DNA from: Bacteroidales bacterium
GTDB taxonomy: Bacteria > Bacteroidota > Bacteroidia > Bacteroidales > Marinilabiliaceae
NCBI GenBank assembly: GCA_900766825.1
Contig: CAAFWU010000024.1
Span: forward strand, 1 to 25,485
Length of the DNA: 25,485 nt
Direction: 5' to 3'
This document shows positions 6,250-14,214 of the stretch, piece after piece. Below the pieces are notes generated by a model, which saw only the letters and a program-made list of their open reading frames with translations, was not told the origin of the DNA and made no database searches. The position numbers were made by a program, and so were the translations under genes. Each line of letters begins with the position of its first letter. Positions within the stretch are counted from its first letter, which is position 1.

Positions 6250-9200
6250 CTATTCGCCTGTGAGATGTTTAACAATCAAAGCCATTGGCTCATACATTTC
6301 ATCGATCTCGTCCATGATGTCTGTGCGGTTGTTGCGATCGCAAGTGCGCATGATCTCATAGTGGAGTGCTAAGCAACGTTGGATGCCATCGTAATTGCTG
6401 AGCATCCTATTCTGATTCAGATTCAGGTAGAAGTTCAACTCCTGCAGGTTCTCCTTGGCAAAGTCATGTATAATCTTATCGCCCTTTGCCAAACACTCCT
6501 CGCTCTTCTCGTCGGGGCAGATGACTGCTGCACGATAGTAGCCGTTGGCCAAGTCGATGCTGAAGAAGTTGTGGGGAATAATGCTGGGGGGCAACTCGTA
6601 CATAATCTTGTCCAGAACCTCCACTGCGCGCTGCTTTTTCTGCACAGAGTCGGGGCTGCTTTTGGCCTCGTCAAGCAGAGCGGTGCTTAGGCGAGTCAGG
6701 TTGTTGCGCAAGTTGCTACCCATGCGGGTCTTGTTCTCGTCCAAATAGATACCCTCTTTGTTGTAGAAGCCCCAGCGGAATTTGTTCATCACTATGTCGT
6801 ACATGCGCTCGGTGTTCACCGTTCCGCTCTGTCCCATGCCATCGGGGGCTCCGTAGAGTGGAGCTATGCGATAGGCCAAACCCTCCAACTGGAAGTAGTT
6901 CTCCAAACCGCAGTAGTTCTCACGACCCACGGTCACTGCATAGTAGATGGGGCGAGACCATTGCGCGGTGTTGAGCATGTCCAGCACCATGAGCTGGTTC
7001 TTGAGTATGTAGTTGACGCCAATGCTGAAGCGCATGGTGTCCAAAATGTTGTTGGCACTCGACTCGGGCACCACACCATTCTCCATCACTGCCTGCTTGT
7101 TCACCTTGAAGGCAAAGTTATGACCGGGGATGAAGCATATGCGCTCGGCATAGCCTGGCAGACTCTTGGTCTTGGGGTTCTCCGATTTTACAAAGGCCAA
7201 TGCCTGACCCAAATCTATGTAACCTTTCTGGTGATCTATGAGGTAGATAACGTCGCGGTCGTGGGTGTACTGCTCCTTGGTGAAGCTAATGGGCACAGGG
7301 GCTCCATTGTAGGCCTTGCGGAGCATCTGGTCGCAATACCACTCGGTTTGCAAGTAACTCAGGTTGCATACGCGTACGTCTGTGCGGCAGCCCTCGACCT
7401 CCTGTGCATACCAGAGAGGGAAGGTGTCGTTGTCTCCATTAGTGAAGAGCACTGCGTTGGGTTCGCAGGAGTTTAGGTAGTTGTAGGCAATGTCGCGGGC
7501 TATGGTGCAACCCGAGCGGTCGTGGTCGTCCCAGTTCTGCTGCGCCATGAGACCTGGCACAAACACAAGGCTCAATACGCCCGCGATAACTACCGAGGCC
7601 ATGCGGGGCAACTTCTTTATCTCGTTGAGCCACTCGATGAGTTGCAGCACGCCCAAACCAATCCAAATGGCAAAGGCATAGAACGAACCAGCGTAGGCGT
7701 AGTCGCGCTCACGTGGCTGCAGTGGGGTCTGGTTGAGGTAGAGAACAATGGCAAGACCCGTCATGAAGAAGAGGCACATGACAATGCCGAAGCCCTGCTT
7801 GCCGTTCTTTCCTTTCCAAACTTGCCACAGCATACCAAGCAGACCCAAGATGAGGGGCAACATATAATATTCGTTGTGACCCTTGTTGTTCTTTAGGTTG
7901 TCGGGCAGCAAGTCCTGATCGCCCAGCATGAGGTTGTCTATGGCGCTGATGCCCGTAATCCAGTTGCCGTGGGTCAGCTCGCCATGGCTCTGTATGTCGT
8001 TCTGCCTACCACTGAAGTTCCACAAGAAGTAGCGCCAGTACATAAAGTTGACCTGATACTTGAAGAAGAAGGTGAGGTTTTCGCCCAAGGTGGGTATGCG
8101 AACCGTTGATGTTCTGCCTTCTTCGTCCACAATCTGTGCGTTACGCCCAACAAAGCCTGTCCAAGATTTGTATTGCTGAACGTGTGAGGGCTGGTTGCTG
8201 TACATGCGAGGGAAGACCACCGATGCCTGATATTTGTATATGGGCTTGTGGTCCACGCACTCATATTTGCCATCCTTGACCACGTAGATTGGGGCACCTT
8301 CCAACTCGGCCGATGCACGACGGTCGATGGGCGACGCAAAGGTCTGTCCGTAGAAGAGAGGACGGTCGCCATACTGCTCGCGGTTCAGGTAGTCTATGAG
8401 GGCGAAGACGTTGTCGGGGCTGTTTTGGTCCATGGTGGGGTCCGAGGCCGAACGAATTACAACCATGGCAAACGAGAGGTAGCCCACCACAATGACGGCA
8501 AAGGCTGTGATGATGGTGTTTGCCAATGCCTTGCCCTTTTCCCATGTCCAGTAGATGCCATAGATGGTGCCCGCAAAGAGCAGCAGCATCCAAATGATGG
8601 CGCCCGTGTTCAGTGGGCAGCCCAAATTGTTAACAAAGAAGAGGTCGAACCAACCTGCCACGCGTACCAAACCAGGTATGATGCCATAGAGTATGGCTGC
8701 CAAAACCACGCACGAGATGACCAGTGCCGTTATGAGGCCCTTGGCCGTGGGCTGGTATTTGCGGAAGTAGTAGACCATGGCAATGGCGGGTATGCAGAGC
8801 AAGTTGAGCAAGTGCACACCAATAGACAGACCCATTAGGTAGGCTATGAGCACAATCCAACGGTTGGCACCTGGCTCGTCGGTCACGTTCTCCCACTTCA
8901 GTATGCACCAGAACACCAGTGCCGTGAAGAGCGACGACATACCGTAGACCTCGCCCTCAACGGCCGAGAACCAAAAGGTGTCTGAGAATGTGTAGGCCAA
9001 TGCGCCCACCATGCCTGCGGCCATAACAGCCCACGTGCGCCAAGTCTCGGGTTCGCCATTGGCATCCAACTCTGTGCCGTCAATAACCAGCTTGCGGGCC
9101 AAGTGGGTCACGGTCCAGAACAAGAACAGAATGGTCAGAGCCGAAGCCAATGCCGACATCACGTTCACAAACTGAGCCACCATCTCGGTCGAGGGGGCCA

Positions 9201-9399
9201 ATATGGCAAAGAAGCGAGCAATGATCATGAACAAGGGGGCTCCAGGAGGGTGACCTACCAATAGTTTGTCCGCCGTGGCAATGAATTCGCCACAGTCCCA
9301 AAAACTGGCCGAGTCTTCGGTGGTGGAGATGTACGTGATGGCGGCTATCAGAAAGGCTACCCAGCCCATCACGTTGTTTATCAATTTATATTGCTTCAT
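6250..9399 (-). CDS. DUF2723 / GT117 multi-pass membrane glycosyltransferase-like protein
   Basis: A 1049-residue protein. The N-terminal half has about a dozen membrane segments, and the C-terminal part, from about residue 620, is soluble. The N-terminal signature is the DUF2723 one: STTEDSASFWDCGEFIATA with the acidic Asp35 and Glu38 in the first outer loop, then GHPPGAPLF (49-57). This GT-C-type layout, with acidic residues in the first loop, and homology to human TMEM260 place the family in CAZy GT117, thought to be protein O-mannosyltransferases. The soluble part has the conserved NGDNDTFPLWY motif. In Bacteroidetes a role in glycosylating exported proteins is plausible but inferred. A -7 box at 9441-9448 and the terminator at 6159-6208 suggest its own transcript, though the helicase gene lies only 151 bases upstream. 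The exact sugar donor and acceptor cannot be read from the sequence. Confidence 0.9.
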   Translation of the reverse strand: MKQYKLINNVMGWVAFLIAAITYISTTEDSASFWDCGEFIATADKLLVGHPPGAPLFMIIARFFAILAPSTEMVAQFVNVMSALASALTILFLFWTVTHLARKLVIDGTELDANGEPETWRTWAVMAAGMVGALAYTFSDTFWFSAVEGEVYGMSSLFTALVFWCILKWENVTDEPGANRWIVLIAYLMGLSIGVHLLNLLCIPAIAMVYYFRKYQPTAKGLITALVISCVVLAAILYGIIPGLVRVAGWFDLFFVNNLGCPLNTGAIIWMLLLFAGTIYGIYWTWEKGKALANTIITAFAVIVVGYLSFAMVVIRSASDPTMDQNSPDNVFALIDYLNREQYGDRPLFYGQTFASPIDRRASAELEGAPIYVVKDGKYECVDHKPIYKYQASVVFPRMYSNQPSHVQQYKSWTGFVGRNAQIVDEEGRTSTVRIPTLGENLTFFFKYQVNFMYWRYFLWNFSGRQNDIQSHGELTHGNWITGISAIDNLMLGDQDLLPDNLKNNKGHNEYYMLPLILGLLGMLWQVWKGKNGKQGFGIVMCLFFMTGLAIVLYLNQTPLQPRERDYAYAGSFYAFAIWIGLGVLQLIEWLNEIKKLPRMASVVIAGVLSLVFVPGLMAQQNWDDHDRSGCTIARDIAYNYLNSCEPNAVLFTNGDNDTFPLWYAQEVEGCRTDVRVCNLSYLQTEWYCDQMLRKAYNGAPVPISFTKEQYTHDRDVIYLIDHQKGYIDLGQALAFVKSENPKTKSLPGYAERICFIPGHNFAFKVNKQAVMENGVVPESSANNILDTMRFSIGVNYILKNQLMVLDMLNTAQWSRPIYYAVTVGRENYCGLENYFQLEGLAYRIAPLYGAPDGMGQSGTVNTERMYDIVMNKFRWGFYNKEGIYLDENKTRMGSNLRNNLTRLSTALLDEAKSSPDSVQKKQRAVEVLDKIMYELPPSIIPHNFFSIDLANGYYRAAVICPDEKSEECLAKGDKIIHDFAKENLQELNFYLNLNQNRMLSNYDGIQRCLALHYEIMRTCDRNNRTDIMDEIDEMYEPMALIVKHLTGE

Positions 9400-9440
9400 C
9401 AGCTTAAGGTATGTTTTCTCGTCTTTTTGTGGTTTTTAAC

Positions 9441-9448
9441 CAAAGTTA
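9441..9448 (-). promoter_or_regulatory. -7 box upstream of the GT117 gene
   Basis: TAACTTTG on the minus strand matches TAnnTTTG and lies 42 bases before the ATG at 9399. No -33 TTTG is found at the right spacing, so this is a moderate call. Confidence 0.5.
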
Positions 9449-9550
9449 CAGTCGACAAAAATAGACATAATTTTATCATGCCAACCACTATCATGGGGCA
9501 TTATGCTCTCCTTTGTATTCTTTGGCCCTCTCTTGGGGTTGTTTTCCTGC

Positions 9551-10750
9551 CTAATCGTCGTCGTCTTTTATGAGCGAACGCCAGTCGTTTTTGCCATCTT
9601 CCGAAAAGTCTATTGTGGCTTCGCGATCCTGCTTGTCCATGCGCAGTATGCTAATCTGCTCCTCCATATACTTCTCTATGGCGTCAATAAGCGGCGTCTC
9701 GTTGGGATCGGCCAGCGTCAGGGCGTAGCCTTTGTCCATGCCGCGACCTGTTCGACCCACGCGGTGAACGTAGTTCTCGGGCTGCTCGGGCACGTCATAG
9801 TTAACCACATAGTTTACGCCTGGAATGTCTATGCCTCGGGCGGCCACATCGGTGGTTATGAGCATCTGCACCTCGGCATTCCTGAATTTGTTCAGTGCTG
9901 CCGTGCGGCTCTTCTGGTCCATGCCGCCGTGGAGGTATATGCTGCTAACCTTTACGCGATCCATGGCAGCCTTCACGCGCTCGGCGCGTATCTTGGTGCG
10001 AACGAAGACCATGATGTGACCCTGAGGGTTCTCGCGTGCTATGCGTTCCAAATAGAATCGTTTCTCGTCCATGGGCACCGAGAGCACCTGATGGGTCACG
10101 TTCCGAGCCACACGGTTGCGGCTCATCTCGATGCGTACGGCCCTGTAAACCAACGAGTAGGCCAGCTCCTTAATCTGGGTGTCTATGGTGGCCGAGAAGA
10201 AGAGGGTCTGACGTCGGCGGGGTATGCGACGCACCAGTTGCTGTATGTCCTGATAGAAGCCCAGAGCCAGCATGCGGTCGGCTTCGTCAACCACCAGCAC
10301 CTCGGTTAGGTGAGTGTCCAAATAGCCCTGAGCCGAGAGGTCGAAGAGTCGACCAGGTGTGGCCACCACAACGTCGGCTTGCCCCTTGAGCAAAGCTATC
10401 TGTTTGTCTTGTTCCGTGCCTCCGTGTATGGCCACAACGCTCAGCCCCGTGCCGCGAGACACCTGCTTTATGACCTCCGTAACCTGCACTGCCAACTCGT
10501 GAGTGGGCTCCATGACCACACAGCGCACGCCCTTGTAGTCTCGTGGCCTCTGCCTCCGCTGCAAGTTGCAGATGGTGGGAATGGCAAACGCCGCTGTCTT
10601 GCCCGTGCCAGTCTGCGCAATGGCCATAATGTCTTCGCCCTTCAGAATGTGGGGCACGGCTTTATATTGTATGTCGGTGGGCCGATTCCATCCCATGGCC
10701 CCTATGTTTTGGAGCACCTCGGGGCTCAGACCCATTGCGTCGAATTTCAT
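9551..10750 (-). CDS. DEAD-box RNA helicase (RhlE/DbpA-like)
   Basis: An ATP-dependent RNA helicase with all core motifs in order: Q motif RPTDIQ (about 23-28), motif I AQTGTGKT (45-52), Ia PTHELAVQV (82-90), Ib TPGRL (131-135), II DEAD (155-158), III SAT (186-188), IV with IMVFVRT (about 246-252), V TTDVAARGID (299-308) and VI HRVGRTGRG (329-337). At 399 residues it is close to a minimal two-RecA-domain helicase with only a short acidic tail (LIKDDDD), so targeting to a specific RNP by a long C-terminal extension is unlikely. Motif Ia normally reads PTRELA, and the Arg is His here. It starts 24 bases after the PfkB kinase gene and is probably in the same transcript. Likely roles are ribosome assembly or mRNA turnover. 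Confidence 0.96.
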   Translation of the reverse strand: MKFDAMGLSPEVLQNIGAMGWNRPTDIQYKAVPHILKGEDIMAIAQTGTGKTAAFAIPTICNLQRRQRPRDYKGVRCVVMEPTHELAVQVTEVIKQVSRGTGLSVVAIHGGTEQDKQIALLKGQADVVVATPGRLFDLSAQGYLDTHLTEVLVVDEADRMLALGFYQDIQQLVRRIPRRRQTLFFSATIDTQIKELAYSLVYRAVRIEMSRNRVARNVTHQVLSVPMDEKRFYLERIARENPQGHIMVFVRTKIRAERVKAAMDRVKVSSIYLHGGMDQKSRTAALNKFRNAEVQMLITTDVAARGIDIPGVNYVVNYDVPEQPENYVHRVGRTGRGMDKGYALTLADPNETPLIDAIEKYMEEQISILRMDKQDREATIDFSEDGKNDWRSLIKDDDD

Positions 10751-10774
10751 GGCTTAGCCTTTTTTGGGGGGGAT

Positions 10775-11752
10775 CTACAATTGCTTAAGAGCCTGACGGA
10801 TGGCTGTCCAACGTTTGCTATCCATCTTAGTGCCAATGATCTCTATCACGTTGCCGCTGGTTATGGCACCCGCTGTGGCACACTGCTCGGGAGTCATGCC
10901 GTTTATCATGGCCCAAATGAAGCCAGAGGCGTAGAGATCGCCAGCTCCTGTGGTGTCTATGCAGTTGCACTTGACCACACCCACGCGTGCCGTCTTGTCG
11001 CCCACCTTCACAATGCTGCCTCGGCGACCGAGCTTGAGAACCACGTTGTCTGTCAACTCTCCTATCTCGTTCAGGGCCTCGTAGTCCTCTTTGCCCGTAA
11101 AGGCCGTTGCCTCCTCTTCGTTGGCAAATACCACGTCGATATACTTTCGAATAAGGTGTTGCATGAACTCCAAATTGTCCTCCACAACATTGTACGAGGC
11201 CAAGTCCAGCATGCAAGTCAAGCCCTTCTCCTTGGCCATTTTGCATGCTGCCTCAATCAGTTCGGGGTTCTGAACCAGATAGCCCTCGACATAGAAGTGT
11301 GTGTAGCCCTCGAACACAATGGGGTTGATGTCCTCTTTGCTGAGCTCCACAGCGGCGCCGAGGTGAGTGCACATTGTGCGCTCCGAGTCGGGGCTGATGA
11401 GCGATATGCAGCTGCCCGTAGGGGTCTGACTGCTCAGAAGCATGGGGGCCACACTGTTGGTGCGCAAGTCGGCCAAGAAACGTTCGCCAAGCTCGTCGGT
11501 GCCAATTTTGCCTATCAAGCCCGTGCTGATGCCCAAGTTCGAGAGGCCATTGATGGTGTTCGATGCGCTGCCGCCGCTCACAATCTGTGGGTTGAGGCCA
11601 CGTATGTCCTCATATATCTCGCCCGAGTGAGCCTCGTCAACCAATTGCATGCTACCCTTGGGCAATTCCAATTTGGTTAGCAAATCGTCGTTTGGCATGC
11701 GTACCAATATGTCTACCAGGGCGTTACCTATGCCCAATACCTTAGCTTCCAT
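10775..11752 (-). CDS. PfkB-family sugar/nucleoside kinase (adenosine-kinase-like)
   Basis: A 325-residue ribokinase-fold (PfkB) kinase. It has an N-terminal GIGNALVDIL, the first PfkB signature area GGSASNTINGLSNLG (60-74) with GKIGTDELGERF (81-92), and the second signature DTTGAGDLYASGF (266-278), where Asp272 is the catalytic base. Related Bacteroidales proteins are usually labelled carbohydrate kinase or adenosine kinase, but the substrate cannot be decided from the sequence. A -7 box at 11787-11794 lies 35 bases upstream of the ATG, and the helicase gene follows after 24 bases, so the two probably form an operon. Confidence 0.92.
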   Translation of the reverse strand: MEAKVLGIGNALVDILVRMPNDDLLTKLELPKGSMQLVDEAHSGEIYEDIRGLNPQIVSGGSASNTINGLSNLGISTGLIGKIGTDELGERFLADLRTNSVAPMLLSSQTPTGSCISLISPDSERTMCTHLGAAVELSKEDINPIVFEGYTHFYVEGYLVQNPELIEAACKMAKEKGLTCMLDLASYNVVEDNLEFMQHLIRKYIDVVFANEEEATAFTGKEDYEALNEIGELTDNVVLKLGRRGSIVKVGDKTARVGVVKCNCIDTTGAGDLYASGFIWAMINGMTPEQCATAGAITSGNVIEIIGTKMDSKRWTAIRQALKQL

Positions 11753-11786
11753 TTTGTATTTTTAAGTTGTGGTGAAAAAACTTTAG

Positions 11787-11794
11787 CAAAGATA
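11787..11794 (-). promoter_or_regulatory. -7 box for the kinase-helicase unit
   Basis: TATCTTTG on the minus strand matches TAnnTTTG and is 35 bases upstream of the kinase ATG. The expected -33 TTTG is not clear. Confidence 0.55.
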
Positions 11795-11967
11795 TTGCAC
11801 TTTCGGGAAAAGAACATAATTTTGCCATTGCTTTTCGGAAAGGTCTTTGAGACCCAAGCCCGTCTGGCACTCCAACAAAGCCGATTGCTAAGAACAAAAT
11901 TTGGCAAAGGGGCAGTTGGTTTCAGTTCATCCCCAGTGTGGGATTCAACATATATTTTTTCTCTTCT

Positions 11968-12041
11968 TCTCCAATAGCTCAGTTGGTTAGAGCATCTGAC
12001 TGTTAATCAGAGGGTCATAGGTTCAAGTCCTATTTGGAGAG
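11968..12041 (+). tRNA. tRNA-Asn (anticodon GTT), copy 1
   Basis: A 74-base cloverleaf: acceptor TCTCCAA/TTGGAGA, D arm AGCTCAGTTGGTTAGAGC, anticodon stem TCTGA/TCAGA around CTGTTAA (anticodon GTT), T arm ATAGGTTCAAGTCCTAT, and discriminator G. No CCA is encoded. It is identical to the copies at 12240 and 12374. Unlike those, no hairpin terminator follows at once, and only a T run (12067-12074) lies downstream. The upstream TATATTTT near 11951 is a weak -7 candidate. Confidence 0.96.
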
Positions 12042-12162
12042 CAATGGATGGGGCATCTGGTGCGAACTGGGTGTTCCTTTTTTTTGTGCCCATACAATTC
12101 GCTATTGTACCCCATCTCCTCCTCGCTATTCAAAATATTTCAAAAAAAAATCTCGCACCCTC

Positions 12163-12193
12163 TTGCATAAATCCAACAATCCCCATATCTTTG
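12163..12193 (+). promoter_or_regulatory. Promoter for tRNA-Asn copy 2
   Basis: TTG (12163-12165) and TATCTTTG (12186-12193) are 20 bases apart, matching the Bacteroidetes -33/-7 consensus. The tRNA start lies 46 bases downstream. Confidence 0.75.
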
Positions 12194-12239
12194 CACTCGC
12201 AATCAGGAAGAGAGACCTCTTTAAGAGTGCTAAATTAAT

Positions 12240-12313
12240 TCTCCAATAGCTCAGTTGGTTAGAGCATCTGACTGTTAATCAGAGGGTCATAGGTTCAAGT
12301 CCTATTTGGAGAG
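12240..12313 (+). tRNA. tRNA-Asn (anticodon GTT), copy 2
   Basis: Base-for-base identical to copy 1 over all 74 bases, with the same GTT anticodon and no encoded CCA. It has its own promoter at 12163-12193 and a hairpin with T run just after it, so it can be a single-gene transcript. Confidence 0.96.
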
Positions 12314-12317
12314 CTAA

Positions 12318-12350
12318 AGCCTACAGTTAATCTGATGGGCTTTTTTATTT
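12318..12350 (+). terminator. Terminator after tRNA-Asn copy 2
   Basis: AGCCTA and CAG (12318-12326) pair with CTG and TGGGCT (12332-12341), with one bulged A and one G-T pair, followed by TTTTTTATTT. It resembles the terminator after copy 3. Confidence 0.7.
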
Positions 12351-12373
12351 CTCTTTTGAGAGTTGTGTTTTAT

Positions 12374-12447
12374 TCTCCAATAGCTCAGTTGGTTAGAGCA
12401 TCTGACTGTTAATCAGAGGGTCATAGGTTCAAGTCCTATTTGGAGAG
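12374..12447 (+). tRNA. tRNA-Asn (anticodon GTT), copy 3
   Basis: The third identical 74-base copy, 60 bases after the second. No clear TAnnTTTG box lies between the copies, so it may depend on read-through past the hairpin at 12318. A strong terminator follows at 12461-12491. Confidence 0.96.
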
Positions 12448-12460
12448 CTCAAAACCCCGA

Positions 12461-12491
12461 AGCCTGCAGAGTCTACTGCGGGCTTTTTTTT
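12461..12491 (+). terminator. Terminator after tRNA-Asn copy 3
   Basis: AGCCTGCAG (12461-12469) pairs with CTGCGGGCT (12476-12484), nine pairs with one G-T, followed by eight T. It closes the tRNA-Asn cluster. Confidence 0.88.
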
Positions 12492-12656
12492 GTTTCCTCA
12501 ACCTGCAATGATAGGGTAGGGGAATGGCTAACCAACATAGCCTCCACTCTGGCATCGTAACCTCCCATTTATGTGTTTTAGTACAAAATTTGCGCAATAT
12601 TGTCTACAATTGACGCATCTTAACTTTCGTTATCCATATCATTAAAATCCTCTTAC

Positions 12657-12664
12657 TAAATTTG
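12657..12664 (+). promoter_or_regulatory. -7 box for the GT2 gene
   Basis: TAAATTTG matches TAnnTTTG and lies 48 bases upstream of the ATG at 12713. No good -33 element is visible. Confidence 0.55.
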
Positions 12665-12712
12665 CACTGCTTACCCAATCCGTAAGTTTTTTTACTATAG
12701 AATCTCTCTGTA

Positions 12713-13594
12713 ATGCTCTCTGTACTTATTCCAACATACAACCACGAGTGTGTCCTCTTGGCCGATGAAATCTCGGCCCAGATTGACGCTGCTGGTCTTG
12801 ATGCCGAGGTGGTAGTTTTGGATGATGGGTCCACCGACATGAAATCTTTGGCTGACAATTCGGTCATTGAACAGATTGATCATTGCCGCTATGTGGTTTT
12901 GCCCACCAACATCGGCATTGCCCGTTCTCGTAACCGACTTATGGACGAGGCCAAGGGCGATAAGTTGCTTTTCCTCGACTCCGATATCTGGCCTAAGTCC
13001 GATGATTTTATCGTACGATACCTCGAGGCTTCCGATAAGGCCGACGTTGTGGTCGGGGGCATCGACTACCGACGTGGCAACGAGGCCGTGGCCAACCCTC
13101 TTCGTCTCATGTATGGTCTCCGACGAGAGGTCCGCACTCTTAAGCAACGACTTAAGAAACCCTACGATGCCTTCAACTCCTCCAGTTTCCTCATCGACCG
13201 TTCGGTGGTCAGCAAGGTCCGTTTCGATGAGACCTTCGACCGCTATGGTCACGAAGATACTTTCTATGGCACCGCCATCCGAAATGCTGGCATCTCCATC
13301 CACCATATAGACAATTGCGTGTTCCACGACAATACGGACACGGCCGACCAATACCTATCCAAAGTCCGCATTGCTATCCAGAGTCTTAGCATGCATGCCG
13401 ACCAACTCCGTGGTTCTTCGCGCCTGCTTTGGGCCTACGAAAAGCTTAAGGCTCTCCACCTCTGCAAACCAATCTCGGGCTTCTTTCGCCTTTTCCGTGC
13501 CCCCATGGAGCGCAACCTCAAGGGCAAGCACCCAAGCATGTTTGTGCTGCTCACCTATAAGCTCTCCTATATGTGCGGTGTCATGAGTCTTTAG
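12713..13594 (+). CDS. Family 2 glycosyltransferase
   Basis: A 293-residue GT-A-fold glycosyltransferase. The nucleotide-binding start MLSVLIPTYNHE, DDGS (37-40), NIGIARSRN (66-74), the metal-binding FLDSD (87-91) and the acceptor-side GHED (179-182) are the GT2 landmarks in their usual order and spacing. There is no membrane segment in the first part. The basic and aromatic C-terminal end may touch the membrane. It would add a sugar to a polysaccharide or glycolipid, but donor and acceptor cannot be told. It stands alone on the plus strand between the tRNA-Asn cluster and a minus-strand operon, with its own -7 box and a strong terminator. It does not sit in a polysaccharide cluster here. Confidence 0.93.
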   Translation: MLSVLIPTYNHECVLLADEISAQIDAAGLDAEVVVLDDGSTDMKSLADNSVIEQIDHCRYVVLPTNIGIARSRNRLMDEAKGDKLLFLDSDIWPKSDDFIVRYLEASDKADVVVGGIDYRRGNEAVANPLRLMYGLRREVRTLKQRLKKPYDAFNSSSFLIDRSVVSKVRFDETFDRYGHEDTFYGTAIRNAGISIHHIDNCVFHDNTDTADQYLSKVRIAIQSLSMHADQLRGSSRLLWAYEKLKALHLCKPISGFFRLFRAPMERNLKGKHPSMFVLLTYKLSYMCGVMSL

Positions 13595-13620
13595 AAAATA
13601 TTGATTTATAAACAAATAAA

Positions 13621-13664
13621 TAGCGAGGCGTGATACTCTCAATATCACGCCTCGCTATCTTTTT
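13621..13664 (+). terminator. Terminator after the GT2 gene, possibly bidirectional
   Basis: TAGCGAGGCGTGATA (13621-13635) pairs perfectly with TATCACGCCTCGCTA (13643-13657), 15 pairs, followed by TCTTTTTAT. It lies 26 bases past the GT2 stop. The AT-rich other flank may let it also stop transcripts from the minus-strand rhodanese gene. The 76 bases between it and that gene show nothing. Confidence 0.9.
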
Positions 13665-13740
13665 ATCTATTACTGTCGGCTTCTGACCTCCTCAATCCCC
13701 AACGGTGTGGTGGCATAGCAAGGTCACAGTCCCAGCCATC

Positions 13741-14208
13741 TTATTTTACCACAGGCAGCCCAGCCGCTTGCCAAGCCAAGAAACCACCTTTTAGGTCACG
13801 CACATCGAACCCGAGTTGCTGCATGCGTTGCGCGGCAGCATTGCTCCTTCGTCCGCTGCGGCAGTTCATGTAGTAACGCTTCGCCTTGTCCAGTTTCGTA
13901 ATGGCAGTTTCAAAACTCTCCCTACTGAGCCAATCGATGTTCACGGCCTTGGCAATGTGCCCTTGCTCGTACTCCTCGGGTCGGCGTACGTCCAGCATCA
14001 CAGCCTCGGTGTCGGCCATGCTCTGTGTCTTGAAGTCGGCAGCGTCAAGCACCTCAACCGATGTTGCTGTTGCACTCTGCGTCTGTGCCACAACCTGTGC
14101 CGAGGCTTGAGTGCCCGCGCCGCATACGCCAAAGAGCGAGCCTATGGCCGTTAGCAGTGTGCTGACCAAGGTGCCTATGCTCCACTTCGGTTTTCTCTGT
14201 GTGCTCAT
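13741..14208 (-). CDS. Exported rhodanese-domain protein
   Basis: A 155-residue protein with an N-terminal basic and hydrophobic signal segment (about 6-38, ending ASA-Q, a signal peptidase I-like site) and one rhodanese domain (about 50-155). The active-site loop is CRSGRRS (116-122) with Cys116 as the sulfur acceptor. EAVMLDVRRPEEYEQGHI and GGFLAWQAAGLPV are typical of the fold. It is likely to be a periplasmic single-domain rhodanese handling persulfide or thiol sulfur. The physiological substrate is unknown. It starts six bases after pyrH ends, so it is cotranscribed with it. The Cys at residue 29 (FGVC) is a poor lipobox, so a lipoprotein is less likely. Confidence 0.88.
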   Translation of the reverse strand: MSTQRKPKWSIGTLVSTLLTAIGSLFGVCGAGTQASAQVVAQTQSATATSVEVLDAADFKTQSMADTEAVMLDVRRPEEYEQGHIAKAVNIDWLSRESFETAITKLDKAKRYYMNCRSGRRSNAAAQRMQQLGFDVRDLKGGFLAWQAAGLPVVK

Positions 14209-14214
14209 GGTCGG

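Noticed and set aside
8248..8838. 196-residue plus-strand frame opposite the GT117 gene
   Set aside because: No family resemblance, and the opposite strand encodes conserved membrane segments.
10310..11680. 456-residue open frame antisense to the kinase and helicase genes
   Set aside because: It lies wholly opposite two well-supported genes and reads as a His/Val/Ala/Leu-rich product typical of the complement of G/C-biased codons, with no motif.
12695..13351. 218-residue minus-strand frame opposite the GT2 gene
   Set aside because: The plus-strand frame carries all GT2 motifs, and this one has none.
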